Shown: positions 16,137 to 24,006 of the stretch, in pieces
Position numbering within the stretch: position 1 is the first letter of the stretch
Layout of the letters: every line of letters begins with the position of its first letter
DNA from: a virus
Reading direction: 5' to 3' (one strand)
DNA length: 31,525 nucleotides
Virus record (IMG/VR): IMGVR_UViG_3300048797_000193
Coordinates: 1 to 31,525 of that record
The notes under the pieces: generated by a model
Told to the model about the DNA's origin: nothing
Databases searched by the model: none
The model's input: only the letters and a program-made list of their open reading frames with translations
Position numbers and translations under genes: made by a program

Positions 16137-17018
16137 TTACCGCCCCGACCGGTTCTTCCGGTGATGCTCGAGCCATTCCTGGTCGGTCATCTTCGAGGTG
16201 TCGACATTGGAGGAGCCCCGGGCGCCGACGGGCGACGGGGGGGGAGGGGCTTCGGTGGTCTTCTTGGGGGGCGGGGCCGTCACGGGGGCGAAGCGCACCG
16301 CGAGCTTGCCGATGGCCAGCACCTGGGCAACGGGCCCCAGGGCGGCGATGGTCTTGGCCTCGTCCAGGTGGGTGGCGAGATGGTGGGCAACGTCCACGCC
16401 GTTCTCCGTGTCCAGCAGGGCGTCCTGCATGACCGGGGTGGCGAAGGGGACGTTCAGAACCTTGTCCAGGTCAGGCAGGCGGGTCTTGGCAGCCAGCACC
16501 TGCGCATCCCAGGCCTGCTGGCGGGTCTGGGTCTGTTCCTTGGCCTTGGCCGCGGTGGCTTTGGCTTCCTGCTTGGCCTCGAACTCTCCCAGCAGCCATG
16601 CGTCCCGGGCCTCGAGGTATTCGGCCTGCGTGCCCTCGAAGGTATCGAGGTCGGGCTTGGCGGGCCGGTCGGGGCTGGCGGCGGGCTTGGCGGGGGTGGG
16701 TTCCGCCGGGGTCTTGCGGGTCTCTTCCAGGACCGCGGCGCGCTCCTCAGCGCGGATCCGCGCCTCCTCAGAAACGCGAAGCTTCTCCTTGAGCCGCTGC
16801 ACGCCGCTCTTCTTCTTGTGAGGGGTCTCCTCGCCTTCCTCCTCAACTGCCTCGTCGTCGGCAGCCTCATCGGCCTCCTCGACAGGGGTTTCGGGCTCGT
16901 CAGCGGGTTCCTCGGTGCTGGTGACGGGTTCGCCACCATTCTGCACGCCGGGCTCCCAGCGCGCATAGCGGGCCAGCTCCTCGGGCGTGAACTGCGGTGC
17001 TACCTGTTCTTCAGGCAT
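16137..17018 (-). CDS. Scaffolding protein
   Basis: A 293-residue, highly charged, mostly helical and partly disordered protein. It has an acidic N-terminal third (EEADEAADDEAVEEEGEE), a coiled-coil middle (RLKEKLRVSEEARIRAEERA) and a basic C-terminus (TDQEWLEHHRKNRSGR). P22 scaffold uses a basic C-terminal helix-turn-helix to bind coat protein, and this end fits that role. The gene lies between portal and coat genes and overlaps the portal stop by eight bases, the P22 order. No protease is present, so the scaffold probably leaves the procapsid intact, as in P22. Confidence 0.75.
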   Translation of the reverse strand: MPEEQVAPQFTPEELARYARWEPGVQNGGEPVTSTEEPADEPETPVEEADEAADDEAVEEEGEETPHKKKSGVQRLKEKLRVSEEARIRAEERAAVLEETRKTPAEPTPAKPAASPDRPAKPDLDTFEGTQAEYLEARDAWLLGEFEAKQEAKATAAKAKEQTQTRQQAWDAQVLAAKTRLPDLDKVLNVPFATPVMQDALLDTENGVDVAHHLATHLDEAKTIAALGPVAQVLAIGKLAVRFAPVTAPPPKKTTEAPPPPSPVGARGSSNVDTSKMTDQEWLEHHRKNRSGR

Positions 17019-19185
17019 TGGTTTGCTCCATACCGGCGGGGGCGCCAGCGTCGGGTGAGCCCTGGGGTGCCAGACCTGCGGGCGTTCCGCTGGGGGCTTC
17101 AGGGGAAGGGATCATGCCTTCAGCGGGCTGCGGGGTGTCCGCAGGAGCACCGGGCTGTTGAGGGGGGAGGGCGGCCATGCTCATGGCGTGCTCGCGGGTG
17201 GCCTGGGCATCCAAGACGGCCACGGAGTGCTGCAGTTCCACCTGGGCGTTCTTGCTGCCGGTGGTGAGCAGGGCGATGAGGCGCTTGGTCTCCTCCTGCA
17301 TGGCGGCCACCTGGAGCTTGGTGTCGTTGCCGGACTGGGCCGCGTCGAGCTGGTCCTTGGTCTCATGGAGCTGCTGCACGAGCTGCTCGATCATCTGCTT
17401 GGCCTGACCCATCTGCTGCTGAACCTGGGGCGGGATCTGGCCCTTGGGCTCGTTGGGGTCCTCGTCCTGCAGCTCGGGCGGCAGGGCCTTCTTAAGCCGG
17501 TTGGCGATGGCCTCGGCTCCCGGGCTGTCCTGGGTGCGGAAGACCAGGTCTCCGGCCAGCTTCATCAGCTCGGGGAACGCCTGCATGGCCTTCTCCAGGA
17601 AGGCGGCCTCTTCCTGGCGCTTGGTCTGGTAGCTGGCGCCGGCGGAGAGCACCACGTGGTATTTGCCCGTGGTCATGTCGTAGATCTTCTCAATGCCCGT
17701 CTTGGGGTCCTTCACGCCGCTGGGCCCGTTGATGGTGACGGTCTTGGCCTCGCCATCCTCGCCCACGATCTGCACGACCTCTTCGGCGTCGTAATAGTGG
17801 GGGATCAGATCGACCAGGATGCGGCCAGTCTGGAGGATGGAGCGGTGCTGGTTGTCCACGAAGTGGAAGTTGGCGGTGTTGCCCTGGCTCTGCAGGCTCC
17901 GGATGGCCACGCCGCTCTGGGCCGCGTCCCGGTTGCCCAGGGAGGGATCGAAGATGCCGGTGATGGCCTTGAGGTCCTCGATGCACATCATACGGGCGTG
18001 GCTGATGGCCTGGATCGCTGGCTCCACCACGTTGCGCTGGGGAGGGGGCGCCAGGTGCTCACCGATGGCGGTGGGCTTGTAGAGCAGGTAGGCCCGGTCG
18101 TCGTTGTTGGCGGAGGCCCACTCGGCCTCATGACCCTCTTCCTGGCCCTCGGCCAGGATGAAGGGGGCCTTGGGCGCCAGGGCGATGGCCTCGGCCTCCT
18201 TGCTGGCCCAGTAGTTGGACATGCGCACGCTGTCCCGGCTGTTCCGGATGATGCCCTCGTGGATCACCTTGCCGTCCACCACGATCTCGTCGCCGTAGAT
18301 GGGCACGATGGGCACGTAGCGCCCGGGCTGCTCCAGGGGGCCTTCCAGGATCTCAACGCCGGTGAGCTTGACCCACATGAGCTGGGGGATCCGCACGGCC
18401 CGCTTGCGCTTGAAGGCCTCGGGCTTCTCGGTGGTGACCTTGCCGTCCTGGGTCTCGTAGAGGAAGCCGTCGGTGTAGTCGAAGTAGTAGTGCTCCGCCA
18501 CCCGCACGTCGTGGCCATTGAGCCAGTCGGGGGCCGTGGCGTTCAGCAACTCGAAGCCGTTGGCCGAGGTCGTGGTGGCCTCGGGGTAGAGCTCCTCGAA
18601 CTCGTTGTCGGGCACGTTCTCATAGACGAAGCCCCACTTCATGTCGGAGCCGTCGGGTTCCTGGGAGGCCGGGTCGATGCTGACCATCATGGCGTCCCGG
18701 ATGCTCTTGATCCGGAGCACCTGGTTGAAGCCCTTCTCGTCCTCGTACTCGGGCAGGACGCGCCAGAAGCCGATGCCGCCGCGCACGGCGCTGGTGCCGC
18801 CACGTTCATAGGCCACCGGGGCGTTGGAGTCGTATTCGATGTGCCGAATGAGGCCCTGGATGACCTCCGCGGTGTCCACGTCGCCCTCATGGTCCCCAGG
18901 AGAGACCTCGATACCGGGGCGGCTCTGGCGCATCTGGTTGGTGACCTGCTTTTCGAACTGCTGGAGGCGGTTCACGGTCAGACAGGGCTTCTTCTGCTGG
19001 TCACGGATGCTCTTGATGGCATCGGGCCACTGGTCACCGGCGCGGAACTTGAGGTCGGTCAGGTATTCCGTCCTCATGTCCTTCTCGGCTTCCTGGGCGG
19101 CCTTGAAGCGCTTCCGGGCGGTCGCCAGCAGCTCGTCCTCGAGCCGCTGCTTGTCGTCCTTGGCCTTCGTGTGTTGGTTCGGCAT
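17011..19185 (-). CDS. P22-like portal protein
   Basis: This 724-residue protein is the size of P22 gp1. It opens with a charged helical region (ATARKRFKAAQEAEKDMRTE) and GDQWPDAI, followed by PCLTVNRLQQFEKQVTNQMR, a phrase shared by P22-like portals. The C-terminal ~200 residues are helical, with a Gln-rich coiled coil (GQAKQMIEQLVQQLHETKDQ). This is consistent with the long barrel extending into the capsid. The last ~50 residues are Pro/Gly/Ala-rich. It stands directly before the scaffold gene. Confidence 0.85.
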   Translation of the reverse strand: MPNQHTKAKDDKQRLEDELLATARKRFKAAQEAEKDMRTEYLTDLKFRAGDQWPDAIKSIRDQQKKPCLTVNRLQQFEKQVTNQMRQSRPGIEVSPGDHEGDVDTAEVIQGLIRHIEYDSNAPVAYERGGTSAVRGGIGFWRVLPEYEDEKGFNQVLRIKSIRDAMMVSIDPASQEPDGSDMKWGFVYENVPDNEFEELYPEATTTSANGFELLNATAPDWLNGHDVRVAEHYYFDYTDGFLYETQDGKVTTEKPEAFKRKRAVRIPQLMWVKLTGVEILEGPLEQPGRYVPIVPIYGDEIVVDGKVIHEGIIRNSRDSVRMSNYWASKEAEAIALAPKAPFILAEGQEEGHEAEWASANNDDRAYLLYKPTAIGEHLAPPPQRNVVEPAIQAISHARMMCIEDLKAITGIFDPSLGNRDAAQSGVAIRSLQSQGNTANFHFVDNQHRSILQTGRILVDLIPHYYDAEEVVQIVGEDGEAKTVTINGPSGVKDPKTGIEKIYDMTTGKYHVVLSAGASYQTKRQEEAAFLEKAMQAFPELMKLAGDLVFRTQDSPGAEAIANRLKKALPPELQDEDPNEPKGQIPPQVQQQMGQAKQMIEQLVQQLHETKDQLDAAQSGNDTKLQVAAMQEETKRLIALLTTGSKNAQVELQHSVAVLDAQATREHAMSMAALPPQQPGAPADTPQPAEGMIPSPEAPSGTPAGLAPQGSPDAGAPAGMEQTNA

Positions 19186-19188
19186 GGG

Positions 19189-19653
19189 TTACATGTCCAG
19201 GGTGGCGATGTGGCACTTGGTGGTGGCGCCCTGGGCCGCGGTGGTCCCGTTGGCGATGACGATCCGGAGGAAGCGCTTGGAGACCAGGAGCTGCATGGTG
19301 GTGAGCGCCAGGTCGGAGCTGTAGACCAGCTGGCCGCCGGCGTTGTTGTAGCTGGCGCCCGCGGGCACCTGGTCCGTGGCCGTGCCGTCGTCGCTGAAGA
19401 AGGCCTTGATGGAGCCGCCGGTGGAGGTCACGGCGTTGGACAGGGCCACGATGACCGTGCAGAGCTTCCTCCAGCCCCGCTGGTTCTCCTGGGAGATGCC
19501 AGGGCCCATGGTCTGGTTGAGGAAGTTCTCATGGTCCAGATCGAAGACCAGAGTGCAGGTGCCGGAGATGGCCAGGGATGCCAAGGCCCCGGTGCTGAGG
19601 TCGGGGCGGAAGCCGGGCTGCCCGATGGTGTCCTTTGATTTCATGAGGATCAT
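19189..19653 (-). CDS. Hypothetical protein between lysis and portal genes
   Basis: The 154-residue product appears to be a beta-sandwich type (TCTLVFDLDHENF, STGGSIKAFFSDDGT, VSKRFLRIVIANG) with no signal peptide or membrane segment. A strong GGGAGGG ribosome binding site precedes ATG 19653. It lies three bases before the portal start and is tightly packed with the XhlA-like gene. A virion accessory or decoration role is possible, but I recognise no family. Confidence 0.65.
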   Translation of the reverse strand: MILMKSKDTIGQPGFRPDLSTGALASLAISGTCTLVFDLDHENFLNQTMGPGISQENQRGWRKLCTVIVALSNAVTSTGGSIKAFFSDDGTATDQVPAGASYNNAGGQLVYSSDLALTTMQLLVSKRFLRIVIANGTTAAQGATTKCHIATLDM

Positions 19654-19655
19654 GG

Positions 19656-19973
19656 CTATTTCCCTCCCTTGAGGAACCAGGTGATGAGGTGGCCGGCCAG
19701 GGAGGTCAGGACGGCCCCGACCATGACCCGATTGGCGTTCTTGGCCTCGCGGTGAGCGCTATGCAGGGCTTGGATGTCCTGTTCGTTGTGCTCGACCCGG
19801 ACGGTGAGCTCGCCCACCTCCCGGCCTTCCTTGTGGTGGGTGTCCAGGAGGGCCGTCAGCTGGGCTCGTATCTGGGCGAGGTCGCTCCCGATGTGCTCGC
19901 CCATGGCTTGAATCTCCCTGCGTAGACCCGTCAGGGCGTTGTCAAACTCGGGGCGGGTGATGGGCTCGCTCAA
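19656..19973 (-). CDS. XhlA-like coiled-coil, tail-anchored lysis protein
   Basis: The 105-residue product has a long coiled-coil region (residues ~8-75) and a single C-terminal hydrophobic helix (VMVGAVLTSLAGHLITWFL) followed by KGGK. This layout matches haemolysin XhlA-family phage proteins, which associate with membranes and assist holin-endolysin lysis. It overlaps the spanin-like gene by four bases (ATGA) and closes the lysis cassette. It could alternatively be a small structural protein, but the membrane anchor and neighbours favour lysis. Confidence 0.6.
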   Translation of the reverse strand: MSEPITRPEFDNALTGLRREIQAMGEHIGSDLAQIRAQLTALLDTHHKEGREVGELTVRVEHNEQDIQALHSAHREAKNANRVMVGAVLTSLAGHLITWFLKGGK

Positions 19974-20563
19974 TGGAGCCTCCCGGCGATGTAGCCGGAG
20001 CCGAGGCCCACAGCGAAGCCCTGGATCCGTCCGCGCCAGAGGTTGGCGGCGGCGATGCCCTGCTGGGCGGCCAAGGCGGAGCGGAGCTGAACCGCCTCGG
20101 CGGCGCTGGCCTGGGCTGACCCCTTCCAGGAGTCCCTTGCCAGGGTGAGGGTGTTCACCTGCGTCTTGAGGTCGGCATTCTCTCGGGATAGCGCTTCCAC
20201 CAGCCGGTCCTGCTCGGCCACCAGAGGAGCCAAGTCCACAACAGGACCCACAGGCTCGGGTGCGGGCAAGGTGGGATCCTGAGGTGGGCGGGGGGCATTC
20301 CTAAGCCGCGCCACTTCCGCGCGCAGCTGGGCCACGGTGGAGGCATCGTTGAGGAGCGCGGGGCCCTGGGCTGAGGCTTGAGCGTCATAGACGGCTCCCT
20401 GGGCAGCGGCGGCCGTGGCCACCTCGTGGTGCTGGTCGGCCTGGGCGACGGCGGCGGAGACCTGGTGCGCCTTATGGCTGTTCCAGACGGCGAAGCCTCC
20501 CAGCGTTAGGAGGAAGGCGGCGGCAATGCCTAGGATGAGGCGGCGCTCCAGTGGTTCAAGCAT
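19970..20563 (-). CDS. i-spanin / Rz-like protein
   Basis: The 197-residue product has one N-terminal membrane helix (LILGIAAAFLLTLGGFAVW), a helical periplasmic part, a proline-rich linker (RPPQDPTLPAPEPVGP) and a second coiled coil (RLVEALSRENADLKTQVNTL). Rz-type inner-membrane spanins have this single anchor plus coiled-coil layout and complete lysis by joining the two membranes. The end carries another weak hydrophobic patch (GFAVGLGSGYIAG), unusual for Rz. It overlaps the holin gene by eight bases. I could not find a partner outer-membrane lipoprotein inside or beside it. Confidence 0.6.
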   Translation of the reverse strand: MLEPLERRLILGIAAAFLLTLGGFAVWNSHKAHQVSAAVAQADQHHEVATAAAAQGAVYDAQASAQGPALLNDASTVAQLRAEVARLRNAPRPPQDPTLPAPEPVGPVVDLAPLVAEQDRLVEALSRENADLKTQVNTLTLARDSWKGSAQASAAEAVQLRSALAAQQGIAAANLWRGRIQGFAVGLGSGYIAGRLH

Positions 20564-20774
20564 CGGGGCCTGCCTTTCCGGGCTGCAGCACCTTGCCTGT
20601 GGTGACGGCCGTGAGCAGGAGCCCGAAGGCCACGTTCCACTCGGTGTTGATGGGCCCGCGGATCATGTCCCAGGTCAGCCACCCACAGGCGCAGAGCACC
20701 ACCAGGGCATAGGCCGCATGGCGAAGGCTCCCTGTGGGGTCGGTGGCGTCGAGGAACGTCTTGAGATAGTTCAA
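20556..20774 (-). CDS. Holin candidate
   Basis: The 72-residue product has two likely membrane helices, HAAYALVVLCACGWLTWDMI and NVAFGLLLTAVTTGKVL, separated by a short RGPINTEW turn, with a short charged tail. Size and topology fit small two-helix holins, which release or activate the lysis enzyme. Its start overlaps the lysis-enzyme stop (ATGA) and its end overlaps the spanin-like gene. Confidence 0.65.
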   Translation of the reverse strand: MNYLKTFLDATDPTGSLRHAAYALVVLCACGWLTWDMIRGPINTEWNVAFGLLLTAVTTGKVLQPGKAGPDA

Positions 20775-21154
20775 GCAGTCACCTGCAGCCGGGTCTCGCC
20801 GCTGTTCTTGACCGAGCTGCGGTCGGCCCGGAGCATGACGATGCAGCCCATGGACTCCTGGCCGTAGTTGGCGCCCTGGCTGGGGCCGTGGATGAAGAAG
20901 GCGGTGCGCTCATGGCCATCATCGGCCAGCATGTCGTTCTCAGGGTCGGGGTGAAGGGCGGCCACCATGGGGCCTAGGTGCCCGTGGGTCTCTTCCCAGG
21001 GGCCGATGGTGTAGAGGCCGCGCGGAAGGGGGCCAACGCCGCGCACCTTCTGCATGTCGGGGTTGTTCTTGCCTGCGTGTTGTCCGGCCCAGCCACGCGC
21101 AAGCTGCAGCTCGTCGCGGGTCATGATTCCGGTGGACTGGCTGTACTTCAACAT
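20771..21154 (-). CDS. Tlde1/DUF2778-like lysis enzyme
   Basis: The 127-residue product matches the layout of DUF2778 (Tlde1-type, L,D-transpeptidase-like) proteins: MLKYSQSTG at the start, KNNPDMQKVRGVGPLPRGLY at residues 29-48, FFIHG with His89, and SMGCIVM with Cys104. His and Cys are the catalytic pair of this fold, which acts on peptidoglycan stem peptides. Known Tlde1 proteins are type VI secretion effectors with L,D-carboxypeptidase/transpeptidase activity. Being upstream of, and coupled to, the holin suggests that here it serves as the phage endolysin. It has no signal peptide, so it would need the holin. A GGAGG site precedes ATG 21154. No other lysozyme-type gene is visible. Confidence 0.7.
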   Translation of the reverse strand: MLKYSQSTGIMTRDELQLARGWAGQHAGKNNPDMQKVRGVGPLPRGLYTIGPWEETHGHLGPMVAALHPDPENDMLADDGHERTAFFIHGPSQGANYGQESMGCIVMLRADRSSVKNSGETRLQVTA

Positions 21155-21197
21155 GGCCCTGGCCTCCGTAACTCAGCGTCCGGCCTACAGAAGGGGA

Positions 21198-21240
21198 GGG
21201 CCACGAATGGCCCCCCGCAATCCTCGCAATCCTCGCAATC
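21198..21240. repeat. Hairpin and short tandem repeat before the lysis cassette
   Basis: A GGGCCA-CGAA-TGGCCC hairpin occupies 21198-21213 (TTCG tetraloop on the leftward strand). It is followed at 21216-21240 by nearly three copies of CGCAATCCT. This sits in the only sizeable gap (94 bases) between the small HTH gene and the lysis enzyme. It could attenuate transcription or protect a processed mRNA end. Confidence 0.4.
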
Positions 21241-21248
21241 GGTGGAAC

Positions 21249-21434
21249 TTATCCGGCTTGTGGGAGGTCCACCTCAGCCGCCAACTTCTCCACGGCGGCC
21301 CTGAGCCACTTCCGGTAACCGCCCGGGAACCTTCGGGAGGGGATGAGGCCCTGGAACTTCTCCCGGAAGTGCCCCGGGCTGTAGCCCAGGAGCTTCGCGG
21401 CCTTGCCGGTGGGGATCCAGGTATCGGTCATCAA
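21249..21434 (-). CDS. Small MerR/excisionase-type HTH protein
   Basis: The 61-residue product reads WIPTGKAAKLLGYSPGHFRE followed by FPGGYRKWLRAAVEKLAAEV. This is the pattern of MerR/excisionase-like winged helix proteins, with a turn after the first helix and a basic wing. Its start overlaps the previous stop (ATGA). Lying inside the late operon just before the lysis genes, it could be a late regulator. An excisionase role is less likely with no integrase nearby. Confidence 0.55.
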   Translation of the reverse strand: MMTDTWIPTGKAAKLLGYSPGHFREKFQGLIPSRRFPGGYRKWLRAAVEKLAAEVDLPQAG

Positions 21435-21649
21435 TCCTCCTCGTCCTTCTGAATGTCCCCGAACGCGCCGGCCATCAGCTGCTCGGCCACCTTCACCATC
21501 CCCAGCTGAGAGAAGACGGAGCCGTTGCGGTGGTAGCTGATCGACCCGTCACCCTCCTCGTAGAGGATCACGTAGGCCTGGACGCGGGGAGCAGCGGCCG
21601 CAAGGGTGGCGCATTGGTTCACCAGGTGCTTCTGCTGCTTCGCCCGCAT
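21431..21649 (-). CDS. Hypothetical protein, 72 residues
   Basis: A small protein with a helical start (KHLVNQCATLAAAAPRVQAY), a strand-like centre (VILYEEGDGSISYHRNGS) and an acidic tail (GDIQKDEED). No family is recognised. It lies eight bases after the KTSC gene and is coupled to the HTH gene by an ATGA overlap. Confidence 0.6.
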   Translation of the reverse strand: MRAKQQKHLVNQCATLAAAAPRVQAYVILYEEGDGSISYHRNGSVFSQLGMVKVAEQLMAGAFGDIQKDEED

Positions 21650-21657
21650 CGTGCCTC

Positions 21658-21882
21658 CTACTTCTTCGGCTTGTTGACGTCTTCACTTCGGTGGCTGTTC
21701 CGGACGTGCTTCCCGAAATACGAGCCCGCGGAGTCCGCGTTCATCAGGCCTTCGTGGGTCTTCGGGTCGACGTCGTGGTAGAGGAAGTGCCCGCCGCTGT
21801 GGAACTTCACCTCGAGGGTGCGGGCCGTGGGGTCGTAGGCCACGCTGTGGATGTTGGAAGACTTGACGGGCTTGAAACTCAT
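21658..21882 (-). CDS. KTSC-domain protein
   Basis: The 74-residue product begins VKSSNIHSVAYDPTARTLEV and continues KFHSGGHFLYHDVDP, then SAGSYFGKHVRN. This is the pattern of KTSC domains (SS-I-x-x-hGYD, strand pairs, then SxGxYF), short domains common in phages and sometimes fused to nucleic-acid-binding proteins. The domain's role is not firmly established. The gene overlaps the neighbouring basic protein by four bases. Confidence 0.75.
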   Translation of the reverse strand: MSFKPVKSSNIHSVAYDPTARTLEVKFHSGGHFLYHDVDPKTHEGLMNADSAGSYFGKHVRNSHRSEDVNKPKK

Positions 21883-22082
21883 TTCTTGCCGCCCTTCTTA
21901 GTGAACTGGGCCATGGTCAGCTTGTCCGCGGCCAGGTCGGCCTTGCTGCCCTCCTTGAGACCCTTCTTCTTGTCGAGCTTGTCGTCGGCCTTCTTCGCGG
22001 CGGCCGGGGCGTTCTTGGGGATGCCAACCTCCTTGTTGCCGCCGGTGTTGGCCTTCGCGGGGATGGTGGGTTTCTTCGCCAT
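21879..22082 (-). CDS. Small lysine/alanine-rich basic protein
   Basis: I chose ATG 22082 because it has an AGGAG site and the preceding frame reads as a shadow of the terminase gene. The 67-residue product is about one quarter lysine (KKADDKLDKKKGLKEGSKAD). It is probably disordered and could bind nucleic acid. It follows the large terminase gene by 35 bases. No family is recognised. Confidence 0.6.
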   Translation of the reverse strand: MAKKPTIPAKANTGGNKEVGIPKNAPAAAKKADDKLDKKKGLKEGSKADLAADKLTMAQFTKKGGKK

Positions 22083-22117
22083 GGTGATGCTCCTGGGGGT
22101 GGGCGCGACGGCCCGGG

Positions 22118-23665
22118 TTAAGACATCCATGCTTGCTGATGGTGGATGGTCGTTCCTGCTGGCTTCGCCGGTGCCTTCGGGGCCTTGATCTCGACCGAGG
22201 CCGCCATGATCACGGCGTCGCCCTTGTCGGGGCTTCGTCCAATGCGGTGCTTCACGCAGCAGGTGCCACCGGTGGTCTTTGGTTGCCCGCAGTCCTTGGG
22301 TTCGATCTGGATCCCGCCCTTCCTGGCCATCCACCGGGGGGCGCAGAGGTCGGCCTTGAGCTCCGGGTCAGGCGGAAGGCAGATGTCCTCCTGGTTCGTT
22401 GGGTCCAGGGCCTCCCGGAAGGCCCAGTAGTCCTCGGCCCGCTTGTTCACGAAGGTCAGGGTCTTGGACTTGTCCGTGCCGTGGCTGGCTCCGGAGCCGG
22501 AGTAGGCCACCCGGGTGACCATCTCGTTGCCATCCAGGGCGTCATAGGCTGAGGATCCCACGCCGATGATGTCCACCACGGCCTGGGCCTTGTCCCGAAT
22601 GATGAGCAGGACCTGCATGGCCGTGGTCTGCCCGTCGGGCGTGTCCTTCCCTGGGAAGGTCTTGACCTTGTCGAACCAGGCGCCGTAGCGGGGCGCCAGG
22701 CAAGTCTTGTCCTTGCCTCCGCGAGCCACGTCCACCCCCACGGCCGTCATAGGCATCTTGGGCTGCTTGGTGACCTTCCAGCGCTCCATAGCGGCCTCGA
22801 CCCAGGCGCTGGGGATGACTTGGTAGGCGTTGTCCTCCCGGCCGGCCTTGAAGTCGCCATAGAGCATCTTCGAGCGCAGGGGTTCGGGCAGGGCCTGGAG
22901 CCGGGCCACGTAGCCAGAGGCCATCAGGTGCGGGTTGTCCTGGACCTTGGCAGGGATGAAGGTTCGGCTCAAGGGCTGGACCATCTCGCCGTCGATCTCG
23001 ATGGGGTCGCCGTTGGGGCACTCCTTGTCCACGCCGGCCACAGTGGTGTACCAGCGCAGCTCCCCGGGCAGGGCTGGGTTGGGGTGGGTGTCGTCCAGCC
23101 AGGGGCCCCAATAGCGCAGAACCCACTCGCCATCGCTATCGGTGGGCGGGTTGCCGGTGCAGATGGTCCGGCAGCGCTGGCCAGCCTTGGTAGTCCGGTT
23201 CCACCCCGTCACGAAGCGGAACTGGGCCTCGGTGAACTCGGTGATCTCATCGAAACCGTAGAGGTCGTAGGGCACGCCCTGGTGGTCGGTCACATCCGAG
23301 TCATATTGCATTGAGCCAAACCGGATCATGCAGCCAGGGAGGTTCCAGCGGCTCTTGCTCTCGTTGTAGTGGTTCAGGGTGCCGTCCCCGGCCTGGGTAT
23401 AGATCTCCTTGGACCGGTCGATGAGCCCCTGTAGGGACGGAGACACCCGGCGGAAGATGATCGCTCGGCTGTGCTGGTACCTGGCTGTGCCCAACAGCAG
23501 GTCCGATTTCCCGCCACCGGCAGACCCTCCATAGAACACGATGTCGGCCAAGCAGTCCCGGGCCATGATCTGGGGCCCGGGGAGGGGCGTCCAGCGCAGG
23601 GCGCGCAGCTCAAGCTCCTGGCGGGCCAGGGCGGCAAGCTCGAGGTCTTCGCGGGTCGCTCTCAC
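22118..23665 (-). CDS. terL: Terminase large subunit
   Basis: The 515-residue packaging motor has an N-terminal ATPase with Walker A GGSAGGGKS at residues 46-54 and Walker B YDLYGFDE at 133-140 (Asp139, Glu140). GNPP at 171-174 fits the coupling motif. The C-terminal RNase H-type nuclease shows Asp312 in GVDVARGGKD, Asp365 in VVDIIG and Asp483 in RSPDKGDAVIMA. It cuts concatemers and pumps DNA through the portal. The start is GTG 23665, overlapping the small-subunit stop (GTGA). All metal-binding positions look intact. Confidence 0.9.
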   Translation of the reverse strand: MRATREDLELAALARQELELRALRWTPLPGPQIMARDCLADIVFYGGSAGGGKSDLLLGTARYQHSRAIIFRRVSPSLQGLIDRSKEIYTQAGDGTLNHYNESKSRWNLPGCMIRFGSMQYDSDVTDHQGVPYDLYGFDEITEFTEAQFRFVTGWNRTTKAGQRCRTICTGNPPTDSDGEWVLRYWGPWLDDTHPNPALPGELRWYTTVAGVDKECPNGDPIEIDGEMVQPLSRTFIPAKVQDNPHLMASGYVARLQALPEPLRSKMLYGDFKAGREDNAYQVIPSAWVEAAMERWKVTKQPKMPMTAVGVDVARGGKDKTCLAPRYGAWFDKVKTFPGKDTPDGQTTAMQVLLIIRDKAQAVVDIIGVGSSAYDALDGNEMVTRVAYSGSGASHGTDKSKTLTFVNKRAEDYWAFREALDPTNQEDICLPPDPELKADLCAPRWMARKGGIQIEPKDCGQPKTTGGTCCVKHRIGRSPDKGDAVIMAASVEIKAPKAPAKPAGTTIHHQQAWMS

Positions 23666-24006
23666 TCGGGCTTGCCTCCAAGCGGCTTGCGGACCAGGGC
23701 CAGCAGCTCCTCGTCGGTCATGCCCTTGATGGCCTGGACTTGCAGGGGCCCGCCATCCTCTCCGGTGATCTGCATGGGCAGCACCTTCGCCAGCAGGGCC
23801 ATGAACGGGGCGTTGTTCTTCTTGCGCGCCTGGCGCAGCAGGTAGGCCTGGGTCCCGCCCTGCCCTCCTGCCTCCTCGGCGGCGCCCAGGATCGCCTCCT
23901 TGAGCAGTTTGGTCGTCTTGTTGGGCACGCCCTTGGGCCGTCCCTTGCCGGGTCCGTTCTTCAGATTGGCGCCACGACCGGATTTCTTCGGTTCTTTGTC
24001 GGTCAT
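23662..24006 (-). CDS. terS: Terminase small subunit candidate
   Basis: The 114-residue product has a basic Gly/Lys-rich N-terminus (NGPGKGRPKGVPNKTTKLLK), typical of DUF5681-like or small-terminase openings. Helices (QAYLLRQARKNNAPFMALL with one extra Lys) and a short tail follow. It directly precedes and overlaps the large-subunit gene, the usual place for TerS, which recognises the packaging site. It is shorter than P22 gp3. Confidence 0.7.
   Translation of the reverse strand: MTDKEPKKSGRGANLKNGPGKGRPKGVPNKTTKLLKEAILGAAEEAGGQGGTQAYLLRQARKKNNAPFMALLAKVLPMQITGEDGGPLQVQAIKGMTDEELLALVRKPLGGKPE

Noticed and set aside
14544-19638. Very long open frames on the rightward strand (about 900 and 825 codons)
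   Set aside because: They lie opposite capsid, scaffold and portal genes, consist of Gly/Val/His-rich text typical of the antisense of GC-rich genes, and have no ribosome binding site or family likeness.
20155-20388. Embedded outer-membrane spanin gene in another frame of the Rz-like gene
   Set aside because: The frame lacks a hydrophobic signal peptide and a lipobox cysteine near its start.
21249-21434. Excisionase call for the small HTH protein
   Set aside because: It lies in the late operon with no integrase nearby, so only a general MerR/excisionase-type HTH call is supported.
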